From contig CAMZFJ010000161.1 of the NCBI GenBank assembly GCA_947306025.1, positions 1 through 5,483 of the forward strand: DNA of 5,483 nucleotides, given 5' to 3'. Positions 1 through 4,816 of this stretch are shown here, one piece after another (the first letter of the stretch is position 1; the number at the start of each line of letters is the position of its first letter). The position numbers were made by a program, and so were the translations under genes. The notes under the pieces were generated by a model. That model had not been told where the DNA came from. It searched no databases and saw nothing but the letters and a program-made list of their open reading frames with translations. Origin of the DNA: an uncultured Fibrobacter sp. GTDB taxonomy: Bacteria; Fibrobacterota; Fibrobacteria; Fibrobacterales; Fibrobacteraceae.

Positions 1-101
1 ATAAGCCGAAGGCTTTTGTGCTGAACCATTGTGATGATCACGAAAGTCACTATGGTTATTACGGGTACTACGGATACTATGGTGGAAAGTCTGGGAAATA
101 G
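1..101 (+). CDS. C-terminal tail of a Wzc/BY-kinase type polysaccharide tyrosine autokinase (5' end outside window)
   Basis: The window opens inside a reading frame whose codons start at base 3 and end at a TAG at 99-101, giving 32 visible residues. The stretch begins KPKAFVLNHCD, which fits the last strand of a P-loop tyrosine kinase domain (compare VLN-x-VD in Wzc and CpsD proteins). It ends in a tyrosine/glycine cluster, HYGYYGYYGYYGG, with seven tyrosines in ten residues. BY-kinases autophosphorylate in trans on such a C-terminal cluster, and this cycle controls polymerisation and export of capsule or EPS at the inner membrane. The position just upstream of a phosphoglycosyl transferase is usual for wza-wzc-type loci. 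The kinase motifs themselves lie outside the window, so the call rests on the tail and the context. A generic Gly/Tyr-rich protein is the alternative. Confidence 0.72.
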   Translation, partial: KPKAFVLNHCDDHESHYGYYGYYGYYGGKSGK

Positions 102-151
102 GCTAAAGAAATGATGCGATAGGTTTGACTGCCTGTTAACGAGAAGAGCCT

Positions 152-200
152 TGTCATTCCCGACGCCTGTCCTCGCTTGACGGGGATGATCGGGAATCTC
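152..200. repeat. REP-like palindromic element, GTCATTCCCGA ... TCGGGAATCTCC
   Basis: ATTCCCGA at 156-163 is the exact reverse complement of TCGGGAAT at 190-197. CCTGTC (166-171) and GACGGG (180-185) can pair inside it with one G-T pair, making a long hairpin. The outer words GTCATTCCCG and CGGGAATCTCC are typical of short dispersed palindromes found between genes in many bacterial genomes. A related but shorter element stands at 2059-2080. No T-run follows, so it is not a classic terminator, though it may still protect the 3' end of the kinase transcript. Confidence 0.6.
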
Positions 201-214
201 CGCTTGTATGCGCG

Positions 215-227
215 GCTGCATAGCAGC
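215..227. other. Small hairpin GCTGC-ATA-GCAGC
   Basis: A perfect five-base stem with a three-base loop lies just after the palindromic repeat. It could fold in RNA or be part of the same repeat element. On its own it is short enough to be chance. Confidence 0.3.
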
Positions 228-290
228 ACAATCCAAACTCAAAAAAGTAAGATTTCTGTCATTAAATAGGCAGTAATCTAGCAAAATTAC

Positions 291-315
291 AATAATATTA
301 TTTATATTTGATATG
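291..315 (+). promoter_or_regulatory. Possible promoter patch with TATATTTG box
   Basis: An AT-rich stretch contains TATATTTG at 303-310, which fits the TAnnTTTG element of Bacteroidetes-type promoters (same superphylum as the suspected host) and also looks like an extended -10 region. It is preceded by the perfect palindrome AATAATATTATT at 291-302. No clear -33/-35 partner is seen at the right distance. A start site just downstream would give a leader of roughly 170 bases before the GTG at 492. Tentative. Confidence 0.3.
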
Positions 316-435
316 TATAGTTTAACATCCGGCAATGCGGGTTGGATCAGCGGTCGCCTTACCTTATGCATGCCGGAATATCCCGAGGTTGCGGAAATCC
401 ATGACGCGTTTCGAGAAGAAGGTCTGGCTCTCTAG
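313..435 (+). pseudogene. 40-codon open frame, possible gene remnant
   Basis: An ATG at 313 opens a frame of 40 codons that closes at TAG 433-435. From about codon 7 the sequence reads like real protein, with segments NAGWISGRLTL and YPEVAEIHDAFREEGLAL in which codon use resembles the GC-richer gene that follows. The start lies in AT-rich DNA without a ribosome binding site, so the ATG is probably accidental and the frame is more likely the 3' end of a lost gene than a small gene. I cannot name the family; a short helical ending of this kind is common to several sugar-nucleotide enzymes. Confidence 0.25.
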
Positions 436-441
436 CCCCAC

Positions 442-497
442 GATGCACGGGGTCTTGTTATCTGATGCATCCTTGATGCAAGAGGGGTCTTGTGCAT
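442..497 (+). promoter_or_regulatory. Duplicated block with two competing hairpins over the RBS and GTG start of the first PGT
   Basis: GATGCA occurs at 442, 464 and 475, and GGGGTCTTGT occurs exactly twice, at 449-458 and 484-493. This points to a tandem duplication of about 33-35 bases. The second copy contains the Shine-Dalgarno-like AGAGGGG (481-487) and runs into the GTG start at 492. TGCATC (466-471) pairs perfectly with GATGCA (475-480) around a three-base loop, just before the SD. Alternatively CAAG (479-482) pairs with CTTG (489-492), placing the SD in the loop and the start codon at the stem. The two folds share bases 479-480 and so exclude each other. The duplication is seen directly; any regulatory role is inferred. 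Confidence 0.35.
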
Positions 498-998
498 AAG
501 ACTCCCTATACACTTTTTTTTAAGCGTCTTTTGGATATCGCGCTTTCTGGTTTTGGCATCATCGTGCTTGCCATTCCGATGCTTGTAATCGCTATAGCCA
601 TCAAGCTCGACACCAAGGGCCCCGTGCTCTTTAAGCAAAAACGCGTAGGGCTCCACAAGAAGCATTTTAACATTTACAAATTCCGTACCATGAGCATTGT
701 CGGCCCGCGTCCGGCATTGTGGAACCAGTACGACCTGATTGAAGAACGCGATAAGTACGGCGCGAACGACGTGCCCGTGGGCCTGACCGGCTGGGCGCAG
801 ATTAACGGCCGCGACGAACTCGAAATTCCCGTGAAGGCGGCCCTTGACGGCGAATACGTAAAGCGCCAAAGCTTCTTGTTTGATTGTAAATGCTTCTTTG
901 GCACGTTTATTAGCGTGCTTAAAAGTGACGGTGTGGTGGAGGGTGGCACCGGCGAAATGCACCGCGAACAGCGTAAATCGCAATTGGGAGGCCTGTAA
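492..998 (+). CDS. Sugar transferase (phosphoglycosyl transferase, Bac_transf family) with internal in-frame deletion; probably inactive
   Basis: The intact family transfers a phospho-sugar from a UDP-sugar to undecaprenyl phosphate at the inner membrane, the first step of repeat-unit assembly. The start is GTG at 492 behind AGAGGGG. The N-terminus (YTLFFKRLLDIALSGFG) leads into a hydrophobic re-entrant helix at about residues 15-38, then KGPVLFKQKRVG and YKFRTM up to Met67. The next residues are SIVGPRPALWNQYDL, which normally come about 46 residues later. Missing are the TKxGxxLRKTSLDELPQ segment and the linker before it, including the Asp-Glu pair that carries out catalysis in PglC-type enzymes. 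The C-terminal half (LTGWAQINGRDELE, FDCKCFFGT, VVEGGTGEM) is intact, so the gene is 168 residues against about 200-215 usual. The frame is still open and GC-rich. It converges on the nuclease gene, and an intact paralogue at 3241 probably took over its job. Family call is firm; inactivity is inferred. Confidence 0.85.
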   Translation: MHKTPYTLFFKRLLDIALSGFGIIVLAIPMLVIAIAIKLDTKGPVLFKQKRVGLHKKHFNIYKFRTMSIVGPRPALWNQYDLIEERDKYGANDVPVGLTGWAQINGRDELEIPVKAALDGEYVKRQSFLFDCKCFFGTFISVLKSDGVVEGGTGEMHREQRKSQLGGL

Positions 999-1009
999 TG
1001 TTGGCCAAT

Positions 1010-1900
1010 CTATTGCTTAAATCCAAGCATTTCTTTGGAATATCCGGAAGCTTTGACTGCATCGTCTATAGTAATTTTTCCTGCATCAATCAAAGCCCCA
1101 AGAAGTTTGATATTGGCTTTGACAACAGCGCTTGCCAATCGCGTTTGGTATTCTTCGTCACGTTTCATAGCGTTACCCTGCCTTGCCAAAAGTTTGTTGT
1201 CTGCTTTGTCCACCCGAATTCGTTCAAGAGCGTCTCTGATGATTCTATTACCAAAGTCGGGAACTTTGTTGTCCGTGCCCGCATGATTCATCAAGTAAAG
1301 CCAAGCGTCCAAATGGGAATGCACTTCTTTTTCGGACTTCCTGAAGTTTGGCAGGCTAATCATAATATACTTATTTTTGCTGAAAATTGGAATGATGCTA
1401 CCGTTTTTTACGGAGTTGCGACTGAAAATACTCCATTCGTCGACATATTCATCTCCGATTCCAGGCAGTTCAAAATCGCATATCCAAATAGAAATGGTTT
1501 CCGGGAGTTCGTAACGTCTTGTTTCACGTTCGGCTTCGAGCAAAGCCTTAAACGTTTCAGAATTATCCAATTCAATTTTGCCTTTGATTACCAGCGCTGC
1601 ATTGTAGAGTACAGTGCGATCAATAAAAAATTCATGCTTCCACTTTTGCATTTCGATATTCAAGAAACGTCCGGAATTGGTGGTAATAAAAACGTCGAGA
1701 ACGACCTTTTTGCTTTTGGGCGTTCTAAATCGAAACGCTTTGTCAAAAGTAAATGTGAGACTCTTGATTTTGTCGCCGATTTCCAATTTGAGAATGTCGT
1801 TGAGAAAATCTTTGATTGCGTCCTCGGAATCGAAAAGTTCTTTGAATGCGGGATCGTATTTGGGATCGAGATAAGTTTTTCCTTGAAACTTTTTGGTCAT
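1010..1900 (-). CDS. Rpn family recombination-promoting nuclease / putative transposase (PDDEXK_2)
   Basis: This 296-residue protein belongs to the PD-(D/E)XK nuclease/transposase group related to E. coli RpnA. It opens with TYLDPKYDPAFKELFDSEDA and FLNDIL, the usual N-terminal signature. The nuclease core follows: VVLDVFITT (Asp69) and, after a short turn, FLNIEMQ (Glu83, Gln85), the D...ExQ form of the active site. IDRTVLYNA comes next, and the C-terminus ends in a helical IDDAVKASGYS segment. I chose the ATG at 1898-1900 because GAAGG lies seven bases upstream on the minus strand and homologues start near MTKK; the frame extends 28 codons further upstream, but that extension is Cys/Phe-rich and unlike the family. 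The gene lies against the direction of its neighbours, between two damaged polysaccharide genes, with 11 bases to the end of the first PGT. Such genes are numerous in Fibrobacter genomes. RpnA promotes recA-independent recombination; whether this copy moves itself is unknown. Confidence 0.85.
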   Translation of the reverse strand: MTKKFQGKTYLDPKYDPAFKELFDSEDAIKDFLNDILKLEIGDKIKSLTFTFDKAFRFRTPKSKKVVLDVFITTNSGRFLNIEMQKWKHEFFIDRTVLYNAALVIKGKIELDNSETFKALLEAERETRRYELPETISIWICDFELPGIGDEYVDEWSIFSRNSVKNGSIIPIFSKNKYIMISLPNFRKSEKEVHSHLDAWLYLMNHAGTDNKVPDFGNRIIRDALERIRVDKADNKLLARQGNAMKRDEEYQTRLASAVVKANIKLLGALIDAGKITIDDAVKASGYSKEMLGFKQ

Positions 1901-1924
1901 AAAAATACCTTCATCAGTTTTTTC

Positions 1925-1960
1925 GCCCGCAAATCTACAACAAAAAATTTGAGAAAAGTA
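1925..1960 (-). promoter_or_regulatory. Possible promoter of the nuclease gene
   Basis: Read on the minus strand, TAGATTTG (plus-strand 1930-1937) fits a TAnnTTTG box and follows an AT-rich run containing TTTTTTGTTG. It sits about 30 bases ahead of the ATG at 1900. No convincing upstream element is seen, so this is a weak call based on position and one motif. Confidence 0.25.
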
Positions 1961-1971
1961 AAACCTTGCAA

Positions 1972-2024
1972 ATTTTGCATACAACCGTTATCAAATAACG
2001 TCATTTTGCAAACAACTGTTTGCA
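1972..2024. repeat. Imperfect 19-base direct repeat and nested inverted repeats upstream of the nuclease gene
   Basis: ATTTTGCATACAACCGTTA at 1972-1990 recurs at 2003-2021 with three changes, 31 bases apart, or about three helical turns. Two inverted repeats overlap these copies: CGTTAT-CAA-ATAACG (1986-2000) and TGCAAAC-AACT-GTTTGCA (2007-2024). The spacing and symmetry suit a paired protein-binding site for the divergent region between the nuclease gene and the ORF at 2104. They could equally be end sequences of a mobile unit. What is bound, if anything, is not visible. Confidence 0.45.
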
Positions 2025-2058
2025 ACGGCTTTAGCATCCTAAGCGAAGCTTCCTACGT

Positions 2059-2080
2059 CATTCCGGCCCACGAGCCGGAA
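2059..2080. repeat. Short palindromic element, TTCCGGC ... GCCGGAA
   Basis: TTCCGGC (2061-2067) and GCCGGAA (2074-2080) form a perfect seven-base stem around a six-base loop, preceded by GTCA as in the element at 152-200. No T-run follows on the plus strand. It probably belongs to the same class of dispersed intergenic palindromes, and it marks this side of the region as intergenic rather than coding. Confidence 0.5.
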
Positions 2081-2103
2081 CCTTATTGCTATGAGGAGGC
2101 TGC

Positions 2104-2361
2104 ATGATATCACAGAATAAGAATCTCCTTATTCTTGATGCTGGTCAGTACGGCGTAATGGCGAAAGAAACTGCCGAGGCCATGGGCGTTTTCGAGTGTA
2201 TCGTGTTCCTTGATGATTCTTTTATACCCCTTGACAAAACTCGTTGCAAGAAACGTAGCGGAGCCTTCTACGAACAAAACGTGGTGGACGCAATCTATAT
2301 CTACAAGCCTGTAGTTGTCGGCTCAAAACTGTATACACTCTTTTTTAAACGAGGCTTGTAA
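2104..2361 (+). CDS. Chimeric short ORF: PglD/NeuD-like N-terminus joined to a sugar-transferase remnant
   Basis: The ATG at 2104 has a near-perfect ribosome site, GAGGAGG at 2093-2099. Residues 1-38 (NLLILDAGQYG, ETAEAMG, IVFLDDS) match the N-terminal Rossmann-like domain of PglD/NeuD sugar O- or N-acyltransferases, with the first Gly of the usual GAGxxG loop replaced by Asp. Family members are about 200-220 residues with a left-handed beta-helix; here the similarity stops at about residue 38 of 85. Residues 39-75 match nothing I recognise. The last residues, LYTLFFKRGL, copy the start of the first PGT (PYTLFFKRLL) and its final GL. The DNA agrees: 2332-2351 matches 507-526 at 18 of 20 bases, and 2351-2363 matches 988-1000 at 12 of 13. 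It is most likely a recombination scar that is still translated; its TAA overlaps the aldolase ATG by one base. Function as an enzyme is unlikely. Confidence 0.5.
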   Translation: MISQNKNLLILDAGQYGVMAKETAEAMGVFECIVFLDDSFIPLDKTRCKKRSGAFYEQNVVDAIYIYKPVVVGSKLYTLFFKRGL

Positions 2362-3206
2362 TGCCACTGAATCTGATGTACATCACGAATCGGTCTGATG
2401 TGGCTGAAATCGCCCAGAAATATGGCGTTGACCGCATTTGGGTCGATTTGGAAACCCGGGGCAAAGAGGAACGTCAGAAAAATTACGACTCAGTTAAGTC
2501 TCAGCACACTGTTGCTGATATCAAGGTAATCAAGCCGCATCTTACGACTTCGGAAATGCTCGTCCGTGTAAATCCTTGGTACAACGGAAGCCCGGCCGAA
2601 ATAGACTCGGTTATAGACGCTGGGGCCAATATTATCATGCTCCCGTACTGGAAAACGACAAAAGAGGTTACGAACTTCATAAACGCAGTCAATGGCCGTT
2701 GCAGGACGACGTTGCTTTTGGAAACGAAAGAAGCCGTAGATTGCATTGACGACATCCTCAAGATGGGGGGCTTCGACGAAATCCATATTGGGTTGAACGA
2801 CCTGCATTTGTCTTATGGCATGACATTCATGTTTGAATTGCTTACTGATGGAACCGTTGAAAAACTTTGTCAGAAGTTCAAGGCTGTGGGGATTCCTTAT
2901 GGTTTTGGCGGTATTGCAAAGCTTGGTTGCGGGATGCTTCCTGCTGAAAAAGTCATTATGGAACACTACAGGCTAGATTCCACTCGCGCAATCCTCTCTC
3001 GCTCGTTCTGCGATTGCTCAAAAATTGACAACATTGCCGACATTGAAACGGTTTTTAGTAAAAATATGAAGAGCCTTCGCGATTACGAGTCTTCGTTATC
3101 TGGTGCAACACAAGAGGCTTTTGCTAAGAATAAGGCCGAGGTTGCGAAGGCTGTGGATGAGATTGTTGAACACATTAAACTTGCTAAAAAAAGTGCGGTT
3201 GCATAG
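2361..3206 (+). CDS. HpcH/HpaI-type aldolase (aldolase/citrate lyase family protein)
   Basis: This 281-residue TIM-barrel protein belongs to the family of metal-dependent pyruvate aldolases and citrate-lyase beta-type enzymes, which make or split C-C bonds next to a keto acid or acyl-CoA. Landmarks in order are RIWVDLETRGK (24-34), LVRVNP (67-72; Arg69 is the expected carboxylate-binding residue), GANIIMLPYWKTTKEV (88-103), LLLETKEAV (118-126; Glu121 the likely metal ligand), IHIGLNDLHLSYG (141-153; Asp147 the second ligand) and the late barrel segment YGFGGIAKLG (180-189). All key residues appear present, so it is probably active. The last 40 residues form a charged helical tail. The start is fixed by the TAATG overlap with the ORF before it and GAGG at 2351-2354. 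It stands among polysaccharide genes, so the substrate is probably a precursor of a sugar decoration rather than an aromatic catabolite. The exact reaction cannot be read from the sequence. Confidence 0.82.
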   Translation: MPLNLMYITNRSDVAEIAQKYGVDRIWVDLETRGKEERQKNYDSVKSQHTVADIKVIKPHLTTSEMLVRVNPWYNGSPAEIDSVIDAGANIIMLPYWKTTKEVTNFINAVNGRCRTTLLLETKEAVDCIDDILKMGGFDEIHIGLNDLHLSYGMTFMFELLTDGTVEKLCQKFKAVGIPYGFGGIAKLGCGMLPAEKVIMEHYRLDSTRAILSRSFCDCSKIDNIADIETVFSKNMKSLRDYESSLSGATQEAFAKNKAEVAKAVDEIVEHIKLAKKSAVA

Positions 3207-3240
3207 GGTATATAACAATTAACAATATGGATATAGGCTT

Positions 3241-3882
3241 ATGTACTTTCTGTTTAGAAGAATAATCGATACAATTATTGCGGGTTTTGCTCTTATCGTT
3301 CTTTCTCCGCTTCTGTTGGTTATTGCCGTTGCTGTAAAAATGGATTCTAAAGGTCCGGTTATATTTAAACAGGAAAGGATTGGGAAAAATTTCAAAACTT
3401 ATAGAATGTTAAAGTTCCGTTCTATGGTCGTAAATGCGCAAAATATGGGTACGGGCGTCTATAGTTTTGCCGGAGATCCAAGGATAACAAAGGTTGGTCG
3501 ATTTCTACGTAAAACAAGCCTCGATGAGCTGCCCCAGCTTTGGAATATCGTAAAGGGAGACATGGCTTTTGTTGGACCGAGATCGCCTGTTGTTGGTCAT
3601 TTCCCAAAGTACGAAGAATTAAATGAGGCTTATAAAAGACGTTTTACCATTCTTCCGGGAATAACGGGACTTGCCCAAGTTACCGGACGAAATGAACTTG
3701 CCTGGGATGAAAAGGTCAAATACGACAATATCTATATTGATAAAGTAAAGAAATACGGAATCTTTTATGATATAAAAATGTGGTTTTTGACTTTTGTCCG
3801 TGTATTTTCCATGAAAGATGTCGAAGAGACTCAGGAAAATATGGAAAAGAATAAAGAATCTATGGGTGTTGACCACCACTGA
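3241..3882 (+). CDS. Sugar transferase: small monotopic phosphoglycosyl transferase (PglC/WcaJ C-domain type)
   Basis: This is a full-length 213-residue initiating enzyme that moves a sugar-1-phosphate from a UDP-sugar onto undecaprenyl phosphate at the inner face of the membrane. A hydrophobic re-entrant helix at about 9-33 carries the Ser22-Pro23 helix break known from PglC. KGPVIFKQERIG (37-48) and LKFRSM (57-62) follow. Then come DPRITKVGRFLRKTSLDELPQ (79-99) with the catalytic pair Asp95-Glu96, VGPRSP (111-116), LPGITGLAQVTGRNEL (138-153) and a basic amphipathic C-terminal part. The tail after about residue 192 is charged and variable. The gap to the aldolase is 34 AT-rich bases; the SD is weak (AGG at 3235-3237). 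Its DNA is AT-richer than the damaged copy at 492, and the two proteins differ over most of their length, so this is not a recent duplicate. Sugar specificity cannot be told; a 6-deoxy-amino sugar or hexose is possible. Confidence 0.92.
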   Translation: MYFLFRRIIDTIIAGFALIVLSPLLLVIAVAVKMDSKGPVIFKQERIGKNFKTYRMLKFRSMVVNAQNMGTGVYSFAGDPRITKVGRFLRKTSLDELPQLWNIVKGDMAFVGPRSPVVGHFPKYEELNEAYKRRFTILPGITGLAQVTGRNELAWDEKVKYDNIYIDKVKKYGIFYDIKMWFLTFVRVFSMKDVEETQENMEKNKESMGVDHH

Positions 3883-3889
3883 GAAAAAA

Positions 3890-4813
3890 ATGAAATACGA
3901 TGTTTCTGAAAGATTGATATGGTTTAAGGGCGAACTTGTCCATGTGAATGACGCCAAAATCAACATATTGGCCCCGACTTCGCAATTTGGGTTAAATGTG
4001 TTTGAAGGAATTCCATGCTATTGGAATGAAGATGAACATCAGTTGTATGCTTTTAGACTGGATGACCATTACGAAAGACTGCTGCGTTCGGCAAGGCTTA
4101 TCCAGATTGATTGCCCGTTTAGCAAAAGTGATTTAAAAAAAGCATTCGTTGATGTTGTAAAAGCCAATGAATACGAAGAAAACCTTTCAGTTCGTCAGAC
4201 TTTGTTTGTAGACGGTTTTGGATCCTGGGGCTCGGACGGCCCAACAAATATGTTTGTCGCTCCAATTCCGAGAGGTAAAACTAGTGCCGAATACAATAAA
4301 AAAGGGCTTAATGTTTGTGTGACCTCTTGGCGACGCATTAGCGAGAATGCCCTTTCGCCTCGTGTTAAGTGTGGTGCAAACTACATCAATAGCAGATACG
4401 GACAGAGAGAGGCTTTGAGGAACGGGTATGATACTTGCTTGTTCCTTAATGAGTACGGCAAAATCTCTGAAGGGCCTGGTAGCTGTTTCTTTATGGTAAG
4501 AAACGGAAAATTGATTACGCCTGCTTTTACAGATGCCGTTCTTGAAAGTATTACAAGAGATACCGTAATTAAGCTTGCTAAAAGTTTGGGTTATGAAGTT
4601 GAAGAAAGAACTATTGATAGAACGGAACTCTATACTGCTGATGAAGCGTTCTTGTGTGGCTCCGCAATGGAGTTGACGCCTGTATTAAGTATTGATAGGT
4701 ATGAACTTGGCTACGGTGAAATTACCAAGAATCTGCACCAGTCTTATGTAAATACTGCTAAGGGTATGAATCCTCAGTTTAATAATTGGGTGACTGCAAT
4801 TTATTCGGAGTAA
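3890..4813 (+). CDS. Class IV PLP aminotransferase, branched-chain aminotransferase (IlvE) like
   Basis: This 307-residue fold-type IV enzyme would transfer an amino group between glutamate and a 2-oxo acid, using PLP. I chose the ATG at 3890 because it gives the usual family length and begins at the expected strand (MKYDVSERLIWFKGELV); a start at 3818 would overlap the upstream gene by 65 bases. Landmarks: FGLNVFEGI (33-41), LDDHYERLLRSA (57-68; Arg63 expected to hold the PLP phosphate), SVRQTLFVDG (100-109; Arg102), VKCGANYINS (159-168; Lys160, the PLP Schiff-base lysine), KISEGPGSCFF (191-201; Glu194 facing the PLP ring nitrogen), LESITRDTVIKLAK (218-231) and CGSAMELTPV (256-265). The Tyr of the usual YIRP substrate strand is Ser here, so the substrate may not be a normal branched-chain oxo acid. 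The SD is poor, and the gene starts seven bases after the PGT stop, which suggests coupling. D-amino-acid aminotransferase or aminodeoxychorismate lyase are less likely alternatives. Confidence 0.85.
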   Translation: MKYDVSERLIWFKGELVHVNDAKINILAPTSQFGLNVFEGIPCYWNEDEHQLYAFRLDDHYERLLRSARLIQIDCPFSKSDLKKAFVDVVKANEYEENLSVRQTLFVDGFGSWGSDGPTNMFVAPIPRGKTSAEYNKKGLNVCVTSWRRISENALSPRVKCGANYINSRYGQREALRNGYDTCLFLNEYGKISEGPGSCFFMVRNGKLITPAFTDAVLESITRDTVIKLAKSLGYEVEERTIDRTELYTADEAFLCGSAMELTPVLSIDRYELGYGEITKNLHQSYVNTAKGMNPQFNNWVTAIYSE

Positions 4814-4816
4814 AAA

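Larger units (their letters stand above)
102..491. other. 390-base leader region without a convincing gene
   Basis: This gap separates the kinase tail from the first PGT. It holds, in order: a palindromic repeat (about 152-200), a small tight hairpin (215-227), an AT-rich promoter-like patch (about 241-315) that includes a 12-base perfect palindrome AATAATATTATT at 291-302, a 40-codon open frame (313-435), and a short duplicated block (442-493) with hairpins next to the GTG start at 492. Bases 331-435 are clearly GC-richer than 241-330, so the leader itself looks mosaic. I see no tRNA, no riboswitch I can name and no strong intrinsic terminator, because no hairpin here is followed by a run of T. 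Confidence 0.6.

Noticed and set aside
436..452. CCCC ... GGGG hairpin as an intrinsic terminator
   Set aside because: The stem has only four pairs and is followed by TCTTGTTATC rather than a T-run.
432..983. Minus-strand frame of 183 codons opposite the first PGT
   Set aside because: It is a shadow of the GC-rich PGT gene, with no recognisable domain and no ribosome site.
1901..1984. 28-codon upstream extension of the nuclease gene to an ATG at 1984
   Set aside because: The extension is Cys/Phe-rich and unlike the family; the ATG at 1900 has a well-spaced GAAGG and matches the usual family start.
998..2107. Plus-strand open frame of 369 codons starting at the TAATG after the first PGT
   Set aside because: It lies almost wholly antisense to the nuclease gene, whose family motifs are clear. 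Its translation is rich in Phe, Cys and Ser with no domain, and its last part covers intergenic repeats. Its TGA overlapping the ATG at 2104 is suggestive, but not enough.
2490..2966. Minus-strand frames opposite the aldolase
   Set aside because: They are antisense to a gene with clear active-site motifs and show no domain of their own.
3199..3228. TTGCAT ... CAATAT as a promoter for the intact PGT
   Set aside because: Both hexamers are poor and the spacing is 18; AT-rich gaps throw up such pairs easily, and the gene can be read from the upstream operon.
3818..3889. Upstream start at 3818 for the aminotransferase
   Set aside because: It would overlap the PGT by 65 bases and add 24 residues foreign to the family; the ATG at 3890 gives the standard N-terminus and puts Lys160 at nearly the E. 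coli position (159).
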